A stretch of 64,000 bases of DNA from Methylophilaceae bacterium 11 (GTDB lineage: Bacteria > Pseudomonadota > Gammaproteobacteria > Burkholderiales > Methylophilaceae). The DNA is taken from NCBI GenBank assembly GCA_000525025.1, contig JCKJ01000001.1, positions 1-64,000 on the forward strand. The letters are read 5' to 3'. Positions 38,501 through 45,671 of the stretch are shown here, one piece after another. The notes below the pieces were generated by a model. It ran no database searches and was not told the DNA's origin. It saw only the letters and a program-made list of their open reading frames with translations. Position 1 is the stretch's first letter. Every line of letters starts with the position of its first letter. The translations under genes were made by a program, and so were the position numbers.

Positions 38501-38524
38501 CAACAGATAGGGCAATTTGCATGA
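32558..38524 (+). CDS. TPR-OGT-GT-GT61-TPR-GT2 multi-domain glycosyltransferase
   Basis: This protein of 1988 residues contains about 11 TPRs (about 50-455), an OGT/SPINDLY-like GT41 catalytic region (about 490-850: LRVGLVSGDLRQHPVAYFL with the catalytic-site His, GCFQNMTKVSDDVLKVW with the UDP-site Lys, DSFPFTGGTTTCEALWMG), a GT-A-like module (about 880-1115, FVHDDVWL), a GT61 module (about 1240-1510, NGAINYAHWLTEF, AASGAAILNMLWAP), TPRs (about 1530-1640) and a GT2 module (about 1660-1988, LVPAYKHAF, LFDDDILY). The ATG at 32558 has AAGG six bases upstream. It is the first gene of a coupled operon; the next ATG overlaps its TGA. Confidence 0.92.
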   Translation: MITTQEQPMTSNTMTPHTLTNQPMAAAGKSKGIPSPVVLNQLIQHFNQGAQTEAQTLALALTQEYPKHGMAWKILGVIYQQVSQLEAAEQALKHAAELLPKDPEAQYNYANCLYDLRKLQSAQSYYQKAIKLAPQFVQALFNLADVQKELKQWALAEANYRKAFHLAPQHVHMHFNFGVVLQEQGKHKEAIKQYEKALNADADNASIHLNLGAAYKALGELALAEQHYRTAIRCNPAHVGAHNNLGIVLKALERNDESEQAYLQAIAIDESYLPAYKNLGMLYKETGQVQAAEHCYIKALSLEPPTAETLNNMGVVMMNQGRYAEAEEAVRKALDLAPKLGDAWNNLGLILQAKMVNVEAEQAFEQALKFQPNDARTLSNYSVTLKLLGKLSQAEACLKKAISKDPHYADAYLNLGNIYLDQGMIAEAIASTQRVLAIAPNNVSGHDNLLFAMTYSDDFTPEARLEIAHQYGQLTKSLAHTPYAQWNVSAQDQRLRVGLVSGDLRQHPVAYFLKAWLAHVDPNKIELFAYSTDGREDATTATLKPYFAHWQSLAGHNDQAAAAMIHADQLHILLDLSGHTGGNKLPLFAWNPAPVQASWLGYWATTGIQAMDYVLVDAVGVPTEHQAQFTETIQYLPDTRMCFTAPEQAPEVAALPALHNGYITFGCFQNMTKVSDDVLKVWAEIMQALPTAKLRWQSKSFADAHIVAAVHKRLQQCGIAPARVTLLGKVSRQEYLAGYADVDMVLDSFPFTGGTTTCEALWMGVPTLTLAGSTLIARQGASMMSAAGLVDWVVNTPAQYVQQALHLAKDISKLTQLRAGLRAQVQHSPLMDGQRFAHQMETVLRGMWESKAPQLAKFAQISHVASAAAQDNKQALTSNVQLTVEVISATRMTEQAFWQASALGQSLKTHMANDSRIAVRVAYENSRGLPEIFNTCIAQADDDAVLVFVHDDVWLDQPDFVDAVLAGLNQFDVIGVAGNKRRLPKQPAWPFINTQFVWDDHKYLSGKVGHGEHANGEVSDYGAVPAACELMDGVFFATKKATLAKHQVAFDTQFDFHFYDLDFCRSARNAGMTLGTWHIQLTHQSGGAFGSESWQRHYQGYLQKWQEQDLPDNDVAAALDIHTFELTTVDDTVKAFKATQLYPAAEYTTQIIPIFGKPSPNPLVQSTHVLQHPPIYMAEVTNFKVIGSAAFPIVQDKCIQPQNFTPETWETAEQGLGYCSVRTDINLVGYANLGELVDHDCKVISLIGNGAINYAHWLTEFLPQIVVLQQAGVDISQYHILVDAQSYPSQLESLYLLGVSPEQLIMVAPFSLHHFPQAMWLSPIANVVFQRPKASHGVGKDITSAPDRAIYHPAALLALRNAMLDKMSTEIRATQAEKIFIRRTRGNAINARLLVNEQAIEALLVANGFVGIDPSALGFLEQVTAFSNAKYIVAASGAAILNMLWAPADAHVLVMMNDTRYANYWYFGNVASPIGQTLTYILGETLEAQLGGDVVHSNFTIDPQAVLDALQYRGLTDVVHPAKSLHDALQEVLDLAIEQQNAGDLVMAEQLYQEVLNVQPHHAEANHHLAIIETHTERLAEAIPRFELAIAANPAHEQYWVSYVDALMLAGNVDKAVKTLEIGQQFGLSAETAQQLAAEFVAQLEAQPPQNDVVSGGQAKPILATLVPAYKHAFIPQLLVSLATQSYPTGQIIISDDSPNGEVSQVIADPALAHIVEKLDITIIPGPKQGTMSNVVHLLEHWQQSSQLVHILFDDDILYPTFYAEHVQAHTQEAIGASVSYRWFTNELGQPYAASAVPAFVQQSTNQTDFIGADQLFASVVPTCDNWLGEFSNTVFSADAVQLYKRSRLEDIAYYGLGDVGLLLEISLYAKVALIKNYLGGFRQNAQQNTVNYDSPVFKCGTVAWVALALASYRLGKISAQQLQQSVQLIQGAVNARFQQSADMQGFIQLFNTHASDSAAFEQNFLPLWQQLLACKDWLHAQQIGQFA

Positions 38525-39459
38525 GCTTTACATTCAAACCTTACCGCCCCGAAGACTTAGAGACCTGGAATCGTTTCAACCAAGCCAGCCGTAACGGTAC
38601 GTTTTTGTTCGACCGCGGCTATATGGATTACCACGCAGACCGCTTTACTGATGCCTCTTTAATGATTGAAAAAGAAGGGCAGTTGGTCGCTATGCTGCCT
38701 GCCAGTCGCGATGGCGATACCGTGGTATCGCACGGCGGGCTCACCTTTGGCGGACTTATGTTGGCGGATAAAACTGGCGCGGCGGATGTGAAAACCATCT
38801 TCGAGCAACTCAAAGATTGGCTCATTGCCGCCGGTGTGCGTAAATTGATTTATAAACCAGTCCCGCATATTTACCACCGCGTGCCTAGCGAAGAAGATTT
38901 ATATGCATTACACCGCTTAGGTGCCAACACCACGCGGGTGGATGTATCGACCACCATTCAGCAATCTGCACGCTTGCCTTTGGCCAAAGGCAGAAAACAC
39001 GCCATTGGAAAAGCCAAAAAAGCGGGTATTACCGTACAAAAAAGTGAGGATTACGCTAGTTTTTGGCAAATGCTCACACAGAATCTGGAAGACCGGCATG
39101 CGGTAAAACCTACGCACAGCTTGCAAGAAATGCAGCTGTTGGCGTCACGTTTTCCTCAAATCCAATTGTATTTGGCTTACCTTGCTGACCAGCCGGTAGC
39201 AGGCGTAGTGGTGTACGACTATGCCGAGGTAACGCATACCCAATACATCGGCCTAACCGATGCGGCGCGCGAAACTGGCGCGTTGGATGCGTTGCTGGAA
39301 CATTTGATTTCAGACGCCTTTGCGCATAAACCCTATTTTAATTTTGGCATTTCCACCTGTAACCGCGGCTTATCTTTCAATGAAGGCTTAGCGGCACAAA
39401 AAGAAATGTTTGGCGGCAGAACCACTATTTTGCAATGGCTAGAATTGGAGTTGGCATGA
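38521..39459 (+). CDS. FemAB-like GNAT acyltransferase
   Basis: This 312-residue protein belongs to the FemAB/GNAT superfamily: FKPYRPEDLETWNRFNQAS near the start, FLFDRGYMDYHADRFTDASLM, GLTFGGLML, and later YLADQPVAGVVVYDYAEVTHTQYIGLTDAARETGALDALLEHLISDAF. The start ATGA overlaps the stop of the giant glycosyltransferase gene, which supports this choice. Such proteins acylate amino sugars or attach amino acids. Here the neighbouring amino-sugar genes make N-acylation of a 3-amino-deoxyhexose a sound guess. The family also includes peptidoglycan-bridge enzymes. Confidence 0.8.
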   Translation: MSFTFKPYRPEDLETWNRFNQASRNGTFLFDRGYMDYHADRFTDASLMIEKEGQLVAMLPASRDGDTVVSHGGLTFGGLMLADKTGAADVKTIFEQLKDWLIAAGVRKLIYKPVPHIYHRVPSEEDLYALHRLGANTTRVDVSTTIQQSARLPLAKGRKHAIGKAKKAGITVQKSEDYASFWQMLTQNLEDRHAVKPTHSLQEMQLLASRFPQIQLYLAYLADQPVAGVVVYDYAEVTHTQYIGLTDAARETGALDALLEHLISDAFAHKPYFNFGISTCNRGLSFNEGLAAQKEMFGGRTTILQWLELELA

Positions 39460-40229
39460 GTTTGACCACCAAACAACAAGAGATAGAGGCATACCAAAGC
39501 GCGTATTCCGCCAGCAATTTTGAGGTGATACAAGCGCAGTATCGCAAACGCTTATTGTTGGAGTTATTAGAGACACATCAACCCAAACGTATCTTAGAAG
39601 TGGGTTGCGGCTGGGATACCATTGCCAATAGCTGGCAGGGCTTTGAGCATTTATGCATTGTGGAGCCTGGTAGTGAGTTTGCCGAAAAAGCCAGACAAGA
39701 CATGGCGCAAAACAACAAGGTAAAACAAAACAATAAGGTAAAAATAGTACAGCACTTTTTGGAAGAGGCTACCGAGCAGTTGCAAGGTGATTACGATTTG
39801 ATTTTACTCAGTAGCTTACTGCACGAAGTACCCGACGTAGAAGCGCTGATGCTCAGTGCCAAAGCGCTGTGTTCTGCGCATACGCTGGTGCACGTGAATG
39901 TGCCGAATGCGAAATCCATGCACCGCCTATTGGCCTTAGAAATGGGCTTGATCGATACACTGTATGCACCTTCTGAGTTGCAAAAAACCTTTAAACAACC
40001 CCGTATTTTTGATTTACAAAGTCTCAAGACATTGGCTGACCTCACTGGGTTTACAGTGGTGTCAGAAGGCTCGTTTTTTATGAAACCGTTTACCCATGCA
40101 CAAATGCACACACTGGCGCAAACCGGTTTTGCTAACCATGCCATGTTGGATGGCTTATGGGCGTTAACCAAACATTTTCCGGAAAACGGCTCCGAAATTT
40201 ACATTAACCTTCAACGTAAGGAATCCTAA
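39456..40229 (+). CDS. SAM-dependent methyltransferase
   Basis: This 257-residue class I methyltransferase has the SAM motif I (RILEVGCGWDTIA), an acidic residue after strand 2 (CIVEPGSEF) and the motif DLILLSSLLHEVPD. The ATGA start overlaps the upstream gene end by four bases, and its stop overlaps the next ATG by one base. An 18-bp tandem duplication (39708-39743) adds six residues (NNKVKQ twice) in a loop. The position in the operon suggests O- or N-methylation of the sugar or of the glycan made here. Confidence 0.88.
   Translation: MSLTTKQQEIEAYQSAYSASNFEVIQAQYRKRLLLELLETHQPKRILEVGCGWDTIANSWQGFEHLCIVEPGSEFAEKARQDMAQNNKVKQNNKVKIVQHFLEEATEQLQGDYDLILLSSLLHEVPDVEALMLSAKALCSAHTLVHVNVPNAKSMHRLLALEMGLIDTLYAPSELQKTFKQPRIFDLQSLKTLADLTGFTVVSEGSFFMKPFTHAQMHTLAQTGFANHAMLDGLWALTKHFPENGSEIYINLQRKES
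39708..39743 (+). repeat. 18-bp in-frame tandem duplication
   Basis: Two copies of an 18-bp unit follow each other with a single C/T difference (39716 versus 39734). They code for NNKVKQ NNKVKI in the methyltransferase. The near identity points to a recent replication-slippage duplication. Confidence 0.9.
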
Positions 40230-41689
40230 TGATGACTAACCACACAGTAATTGTAGGCAACGCATTGGCCGGCATGATTGCCGCATTAGAACTGGCTGAA
40301 CAGGGTAAACAAGTCACGCTGGTGAACCCGGGCGGCCCATTGGGTGGCTACTTTGCTGGTTTGCAGATTGATGGCGTGATGTTTGATGCCGGTTTGGTCA
40401 AGTTTGAGTTGGATGGCTACCTGAATCAAGCCAAATGGTCTGAGCTGGCAACCTACGATGCTACGGTACGCAACGATGTGGGCCGCTTTTTAAATATCGT
40501 GCATGAGTGGGCACTCAAGTACAGCACGCTCAATCAATTCAGCATGCCCAAAATGATGGTGGATGGCGCCGTGTACGACGACGTGATTCTGAGCAACGCT
40601 TACAACAGCTTTAGCCAGTTTCCTTTTGCAAAAGATTGTATTGCCGAATTACAGCAAGCGCAGCCAGAAGCCTCTATCCATGCGCGTCAAAAATCGAATG
40701 GCGATGCCTATGAAACCTTGGATTATGCCACGGCTTCCATCGCCAACCATGGTAAAACCATGCATGAAAAAATCATTGCGCCTTACTTGCTGAAAGCACA
40801 AGGCGTAACGGCAGATCGTATGCTGGCACGTTATCATCGTGTGGCATGGTTGCCCTTGTTTTATCCGGAAACCCTGTTGGAGAGCTACCAAGGTAAACCA
40901 GTGAACTTGGCACCTACCAAATTCCATTATCCAAAATTAAGCAGTGTGGGTGCGATTGTGACCCAAGTAAAAGCAGAAGTGCTGGCACACAAAAACATTC
41001 ATTACGTGACGCAAGCCGTGCAACAAGTGACTAAAACAGAAACCGGCTGGCAAGTGCGTTGTGCTGACTCTGAACTCAATGCAACGGATTTGGTATGGAC
41101 CTATCAGCCATCACAGCTATTGAAATGCTTAGGCTTGCCACCTACACCAGTGCAGGAAACAAAGTCTGCCATTGCCGTGTCATTCTTCCGCATTAAAAAA
41201 GCCGATATCCGCAATGTGTACACGCTACTCAATGTGGTGGACTTGAATTGCAGCTTGTACCGCATCACCAACCAAACCGCTTGTGCAGAAGACCATGGCG
41301 ATTTTATGAATATCGCGGCTGAATTTAATAGCGACTATTTCCGTAAGTTGTATGGTGATTCAACCGATGATGCACTCATCATTGAGAAACTATTGGCTGA
41401 GTTAGCGCATATGGGACTAATTGCAGCAGATACCGTACCTGTCATCGCCGCCATCAAACGTATTCCCGGTGGCTTTTTGGTGCCGGATGCTGCAGCACGT
41501 GACGCTTGGGAGCTCGACCAACGCACGATTATCCAGCACTACCCAGAGATTGCGTTGCTGGCCATGTCGAGTGGTTTCTTTGCGACTTCACTCAATGACC
41601 AAGTGGTGCAAGGCCTGCATTATGCTGCAACGAAACAGCATATCTTGCCAGTCGATATTTCTGAACAAGCATTGGCCATAAGTGCATAA
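40229..41689 (+). CDS. FAD/NAD(P)-binding oxidoreductase, amine-oxidase/UGM-like
   Basis: This 486-residue protein has an N-terminal dinucleotide-binding fold (HTVIVGNALAGMIAALELAEQGKQVTLVN) and a GPLGGYFAGLQIDGVMFDAGLVKFEL segment like that of flavin amine oxidases and UDP-galactopyranose mutases. The C-terminal part (AIKRIPGGFLVPDAAARDAWELDQRTI, then SGFFATSLNDQVVQG) fits the conserved closing FAD site of this superfamily. The ATG overlaps the upstream stop by one base (TAATG), with AAGGAA before it. In this locus a sugar-oxidation or ring-contraction role is possible, but the substrate is unknown. Confidence 0.8.
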   Translation: MMTNHTVIVGNALAGMIAALELAEQGKQVTLVNPGGPLGGYFAGLQIDGVMFDAGLVKFELDGYLNQAKWSELATYDATVRNDVGRFLNIVHEWALKYSTLNQFSMPKMMVDGAVYDDVILSNAYNSFSQFPFAKDCIAELQQAQPEASIHARQKSNGDAYETLDYATASIANHGKTMHEKIIAPYLLKAQGVTADRMLARYHRVAWLPLFYPETLLESYQGKPVNLAPTKFHYPKLSSVGAIVTQVKAEVLAHKNIHYVTQAVQQVTKTETGWQVRCADSELNATDLVWTYQPSQLLKCLGLPPTPVQETKSAIAVSFFRIKKADIRNVYTLLNVVDLNCSLYRITNQTACAEDHGDFMNIAAEFNSDYFRKLYGDSTDDALIIEKLLAELAHMGLIAADTVPVIAAIKRIPGGFLVPDAAARDAWELDQRTIIQHYPEIALLAMSSGFFATSLNDQVVQGLHYAATKQHILPVDISEQALAISA

Positions 41690-41827
41690 ATGCAAAAGCG
41701 AAATTTGACGGGATAAACGCCTTCTGATTACTAAAAAGTAGCGCTTGCACGTATGGCATGATGCAAACATAAGCCAAAGCCTATTGATATGTTGAGAAAG
41801 CGCGTTACACGCTGAGATGGAGTACCT

Positions 41828-42241
41828 ATGCCACTAGAAGATTGCAGAATTATTGAATTGCCTAAAATTCATGACCCACATGGGAATTTAACCTTTGTGG
41901 AAAACAGCTCGCAAATTCCGTTTGAAATGCAGCGTGTCTATTACGTCTACGATGTGCCGGGTGGCGCAGAACGTGGCGGTCATGCGCACAAAGGCTTGCA
42001 CCAGTTTATTGTCGCCATGTCTGGTAGTTTTGACATCACCTTGGATGATGGCAAAAACAAACGCAAATTTCATTTAGCGCGCTCTTATTACGGCTTATAT
42101 GTATGCCCGATGATTTGGCGCGAAATTGATAATTTCTCTTCCGGCTCTGTGCTCATGTGCCTAGCCTCTAACAAATACAGCGAAGAAGACTACTACCGTA
42201 ATTACGATGATTTTATGCGTGCACGTTGGGCTGCAGCTTAA
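41828..42241 (+). CDS. fdtA: FdtA-like dTDP-6-deoxy-hexose 3,4-ketoisomerase (WxcM-like)
   Basis: This 137-residue cupin has the FdtA/QdtA/WxcM-C pattern: RIIELPKIHDPHGNLTFVE, VYYVYDVPGGAERGGHAHKGLHQFIVA (active-site His pair HAH), SFDITLDDG and LYVCPMIWREIDNFSSGSVLMCLASNKYSEEDYYRNYDDF. It should convert dTDP-6-deoxy-D-xylo-4-hexulose to the 3-keto isomer. A GGAG site precedes the ATG. The next gene encodes the matching aminotransferase. The galacto (Fuc3N) or gluco (Qui3N) product cannot be told from this reading, so the symbol is tentative. Confidence 0.88.
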   Translation: MPLEDCRIIELPKIHDPHGNLTFVENSSQIPFEMQRVYYVYDVPGGAERGGHAHKGLHQFIVAMSGSFDITLDDGKNKRKFHLARSYYGLYVCPMIWREIDNFSSGSVLMCLASNKYSEEDYYRNYDDFMRARWAAA

Positions 42242-42270
42242 TTCCGCACTATTGATTAGATATTACTGAA

Positions 42271-43368
42271 GTGATTCCCTTTTTAGATTTAAAAGCCGCT
42301 TATCATGCGCTGGCCAAAGAGCTGGATGAAGCGGTATTACGTGCCAGCCGCTCCGGTTGGTATATTGGCGGCCCTGAGGTTGAAGCCTTTGAAGCTGCCT
42401 TTGCACAATACACACATACGCAACATTGTGTAGGCGTAGGCAATGGCCTAGATGCGTTAACACTGGCTTTGCGTGCGCTCGATATTGGGCCAGGCGATGA
42501 AGTGATTGTGCCTTCGCACACCTTTATTGCAACTTGGCTGGCAGTGAGTGCGGTAGGTGCCACGCCTGTCCCGGTAGAGCCTGCCTCTGGACAATATATT
42601 ATTACCGCCACAGATATCGCGCCATATATTACCAGCCGTACCAAAGCCATTATGCCGGTGCACTTGTACGGCATGCCCGCAGACATGCCAGCCATTTGTG
42701 ACTTGGCAAAACAACACGGTTTGTATGTGGTAGAAGATGCCGCACAAGCACATGGTGCAGCAATTCAAGGCCAACGCATTGGTAGCCATGGCGATGTAGT
42801 GGCATGGAGTTTTTACCCAGGTAAGAATTTAGGTGCCTTGGGTGATGGCGGTGCGGTGACTACACAAAATCCAGCACTCGCAAAGCGTATTAGGCAATTA
42901 GGCAATTACGGTTCTGCAGTCAAGTATTACAACGATGAATTGGGTGTGAACAGTCGCTTAGATCCCATCCAAGCAGCCGTATTAACGGTTAAGTTGAAAT
43001 ACTTAGACGCATGGAATGCACGCAGACAAGCCATTGCCGCACGTTATCAAGCTGCATTGGCTGATTTGCCGTTAACATTACCAATAACACCAACTGGCGC
43101 AAACCCAGTGTGGCACTTATATGTGCTGGCGACTGCGCAACGCGATGCCTTACAACAACATCTCACACAATCCGGCGTACAAACCTTGATTCATTATCCA
43201 GTACCGCCACATAAGCAACAGGCATATCAACATAGCCCAGTGGCGCAAACCAATTACCCTTTGGCTGAGCAATATGCACTGCAAACACTCAGCTTACCTA
43301 TCGGCCCTCAACTATCAGATGCCGAAGTAGAAACTACCATTGCTGCAGTCCGCGCTTTTTTCGCTTAA
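42271..43368 (+). CDS. fdtB: DegT/DnrJ/EryC1-type sugar aminotransferase (FdtB-like)
   Basis: This 365-residue PLP-dependent aminotransferase has the PFLDLKAAYHALAKELDEAVLRASRSGWYIGGPEVEAFE start, GVGNGLDALTLALRAL, the VVEDAAQAHGA Asp and the catalytic Lys in SFYPGKNLGALGDGGAV. It starts at GTG. Together with the FdtA-like isomerase it should make a dTDP-3-amino-3,6-dideoxyhexose (Fuc3N or Qui3N). No RmlA, RmlB or dedicated FdtC-type acetyltransferase is present in the window. The symbol is tentative. Confidence 0.88.
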   Translation: MIPFLDLKAAYHALAKELDEAVLRASRSGWYIGGPEVEAFEAAFAQYTHTQHCVGVGNGLDALTLALRALDIGPGDEVIVPSHTFIATWLAVSAVGATPVPVEPASGQYIITATDIAPYITSRTKAIMPVHLYGMPADMPAICDLAKQHGLYVVEDAAQAHGAAIQGQRIGSHGDVVAWSFYPGKNLGALGDGGAVTTQNPALAKRIRQLGNYGSAVKYYNDELGVNSRLDPIQAAVLTVKLKYLDAWNARRQAIAARYQAALADLPLTLPITPTGANPVWHLYVLATAQRDALQQHLTQSGVQTLIHYPVPPHKQQAYQHSPVAQTNYPLAEQYALQTLSLPIGPQLSDAEVETTIAAVRAFFA

Positions 43369-43463
43369 ATAAGCACGTTTCACCCCTACTGTTTTTGTAA
43401 TCGTATAGAACTCGCACCTATAGGCTTTGTCACATACGCAATTCTTTATAAGTGAGCTGATAA

Positions 43464-44210
43464 ATGCGTATCAAACGTAGTATTTGGGTAGTACTGTTCA
43501 GTGGTTTATCGCAATTATCAGATGCCGCTTGTTTAAGTGCCTCTCAATTAAATTTGCTCGCTCAAAACGAGCAGACATTTTTGCTTAACCGTATTCCACC
43601 TGCATTTGCTCATGCAGTGAGTGATCAGCAAGTCAAATTCAACGTCACCGAGGCAAGCGCAGACTCATGCACCGCCGTATTGGCATTGAGTGTACCGGCT
43701 CAACATCTGGATGAAGCTAACGCTGTATTAGATGCCGACCCTGCAAAAAAAATCATGTTATCTGCGCAGGGCTATGTGATACCCAGAACTACCAATATAG
43801 AAGCAACGTTCAAAGTAGATCCTGCTACCTTGCATATTCCGGCAATAGAAACGCTGCAAACTTCAGCTTTAGGGCAGTTGCGTGCAAGTGTAGAAATGTT
43901 GTATTCGCTGATTACACAATCGCGAGCCAACATCACAGACAGCACAAAAAATGCAACGCCATGGAGCGCTACCTATCAGCAAGCAAGTGTCAATCGTTGT
44001 ACAGAAAAGTTGGTTGCACAAGCGGGTCAAGAGATTGCAGCAGCTTGTGCCTGTCGTGTAAATCAATTGTCAGCGCAAGTGAGTGAGCGGCAAATGGCTT
44101 ATATTGATTATGTGAGATCGAATCCGTATGCAGTCGCTACGGGTAGCAGTCAACATTACGTCAGCTTAGAGAGCCAAGCTAACTCAGCATGCGGCTTAAT
44201 TGTTAAATGA
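43464..44210 (+). CDS. hypothetical exported protein
   Basis: This 248-residue protein was not recognised. A signal peptide (about 1-21, ending SDA) is followed by a mainly helical and beta-mixed body with six Cys in the mature protein: ACLSASQL, SCTAVL, NRCTEKL, AACACRV, SACGLIV. The pattern allows three disulfide bonds. It lies 95 bp after the aminotransferase gene, and its stop lies 9 bp from that of the convergent DUF3034 gene. The periplasmic location is likely. Function unknown. Confidence 0.7.
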   Translation: MRIKRSIWVVLFSGLSQLSDAACLSASQLNLLAQNEQTFLLNRIPPAFAHAVSDQQVKFNVTEASADSCTAVLALSVPAQHLDEANAVLDADPAKKIMLSAQGYVIPRTTNIEATFKVDPATLHIPAIETLQTSALGQLRASVEMLYSLITQSRANITDSTKNATPWSATYQQASVNRCTEKLVAQAGQEIAAACACRVNQLSAQVSERQMAYIDYVRSNPYAVATGSSQHYVSLESQANSACGLIVK

Positions 44211-44218
44211 TGAGGCCA

Positions 44219-45091
44219 TTAGTAGCTGAATTGCCCGGATAAATACCAGGCCGTTTGATTGGTTTTATCTGCCACATCGCCCAAATTCACTGCCGCAGCT
44301 GTGATAGATAGGCGCTTGTGCGGAAACCAAGTCACAAACACATCTTTGGCATCATTTTCATTGAATGCAGATAAATTGTCGGGTTTGTAGCGGTACTCCA
44401 AGCCTAGCAGCAAGTTATCCGTCAGCATCACTGCAGCTGAGTACGAAGGCTTGATTTGATAGTCATCGTGTAAGTCGCCACCAAATCCTAGCAAGCCAAA
44501 TTGATTGGCTTTGGTGGCAATCAGCGTACCGCCTAAAATAATATTTCTACCAAACAGTGCATCTAAATACAGTTTAGACGCTGCTAAATAGTAATCCACG
44601 CCAGTGGCATCTTTTGCCCCAATCAGTTTGGGGACAAAATCAAAATCTTCATTGTGCTTAATCAGTGCGCCTACTGCCACTTGCGGCACCCAGCTATCTT
44701 GCTCATAAATAGCATCGCCAAACAAACGCAGCTTGATGCCCAGTGTGTTCAAGCGAATCGATTCATGTGGAATCGTGTTGCCTAGCTCAAATTTGGTTTG
44801 GCTCACGCTGAGCTCGATGCGATTGTAAAACCCCACCGCAACACCGCCGGTATTCAATTCAAAAGCATCTTGTGTTCTGGCATGGGTATAAAAGGCGGAG
44901 CCGCCAATTTGGTCATCGGTACCATAGCCCGCAATTAGCGCCCAAGGCGTTAAACCACCGCCACCTGCACCTTCAATTTGCGATACGCCACCTGTTGCCA
45001 GTAAGCGATCGCCCGCATGTGCAGTCAATGCGCTTAAGCCAAGTATGCAGCTCAGCACGAATGCAGGTGATGTTAAATAAAAAATTCTCAT
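44219..45091 (-). CDS. DUF3034 family outer-membrane-like protein
   Basis: This 290-residue protein matches DUF3034, with GGVSQIEGAGGGGLTPWALIAGYGTDDQIGGSAF near the mature N-terminus and an AlaAlaHis-type signal peptide (about 1-26). Alternating beta strands and an aromatic C-terminal residue (GQFSY) suggest an outer-membrane beta-barrel. It is divergent from, and faces, the truncated-globin/cupredoxin/EAL genes. That gene group recurs in betaproteobacteria by my recollection, but its function is not described. A transport or surface role is a guess. Confidence 0.85.
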   Translation of the reverse strand: MRIFYLTSPAFVLSCILGLSALTAHAGDRLLATGGVSQIEGAGGGGLTPWALIAGYGTDDQIGGSAFYTHARTQDAFELNTGGVAVGFYNRIELSVSQTKFELGNTIPHESIRLNTLGIKLRLFGDAIYEQDSWVPQVAVGALIKHNEDFDFVPKLIGAKDATGVDYYLAASKLYLDALFGRNIILGGTLIATKANQFGLLGFGGDLHDDYQIKPSYSAAVMLTDNLLLGLEYRYKPDNLSAFNENDAKDVFVTWFPHKRLSITAAAVNLGDVADKTNQTAWYLSGQFSY

Positions 45092-45245
45092 GACAAATAT
45101 CCTAAACCGATGCTATGTTTCAATTGTGAATGATTAATGCGCAAACTATTTGTAAGAGCTAAGCAATTATTAGGCCTTAGTTTGCGTCAATGAATTGCAG
45201 CTAATAGGCATAAGATGCCAATATCAGAAAAGTCCGGAGTATCAA

Positions 45246-45671
45246 ATGAAAGCACGTTGGTTATGGTTAAGCCTGCTACTTTGCATCACTGCCTGTAAAA
45301 CAACCCATACGCAGGATGCCAGTTTGTACAGCCGCATTGGCGGTAAAGAAGTGTTGTATAAAATCTCTGCGCAAACGCTAGACATTGTGGCGACAAACCC
45401 AGCAACCAAGCGCTCTTTCGACGGTATTAAGATGCCTGCATTAAAACAATCATTGGCTGATTTTTTGTGCGTAAAAACCGGTGGCGATTGTGTGTATGAA
45501 GGCGAGACGATGAAAAATTCGCACGCTGACTTGCATATCACCACGGCAGAATTTGAGCTGATGGTACAAGCCTTGCGCGATACTTTGGACGCCAACCACA
45601 TTGGCACGCGTGAAAAAAACGAATTACTGAAAATTTTAGCGCCAATGAAGCGTGATGTGGTGGCGAAATAA
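45246..45671 (+). CDS. truncated globin (group 1) lipoprotein
   Basis: This 141-residue protein starts with a lipoprotein signal peptide (lipobox ITAC, acylated Cys near 18). The globin part runs LYSRIGGKEVLYKISAQTL, then the proximal-His segment MKNSHADLHITTAEFELMVQALRDTLD, as in group 1 truncated haemoglobins. A good GGAG site precedes the ATG. The stop overlaps the next start (TAATG). A membrane-anchored periplasmic globin is unusual, since most are cytosolic. Oxygen, NO or electron-transfer sensing are the plausible roles. Confidence 0.9.
   Translation: MKARWLWLSLLLCITACKTTHTQDASLYSRIGGKEVLYKISAQTLDIVATNPATKRSFDGIKMPALKQSLADFLCVKTGGDCVYEGETMKNSHADLHITTAEFELMVQALRDTLDANHIGTREKNELLKILAPMKRDVVAK

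Noticed and set aside
41690-41827. Possible small gene or attenuator in the gap before fdtA
   Set aside because: Only an eight-codon ORF and no convincing stem-loop or terminator were seen.
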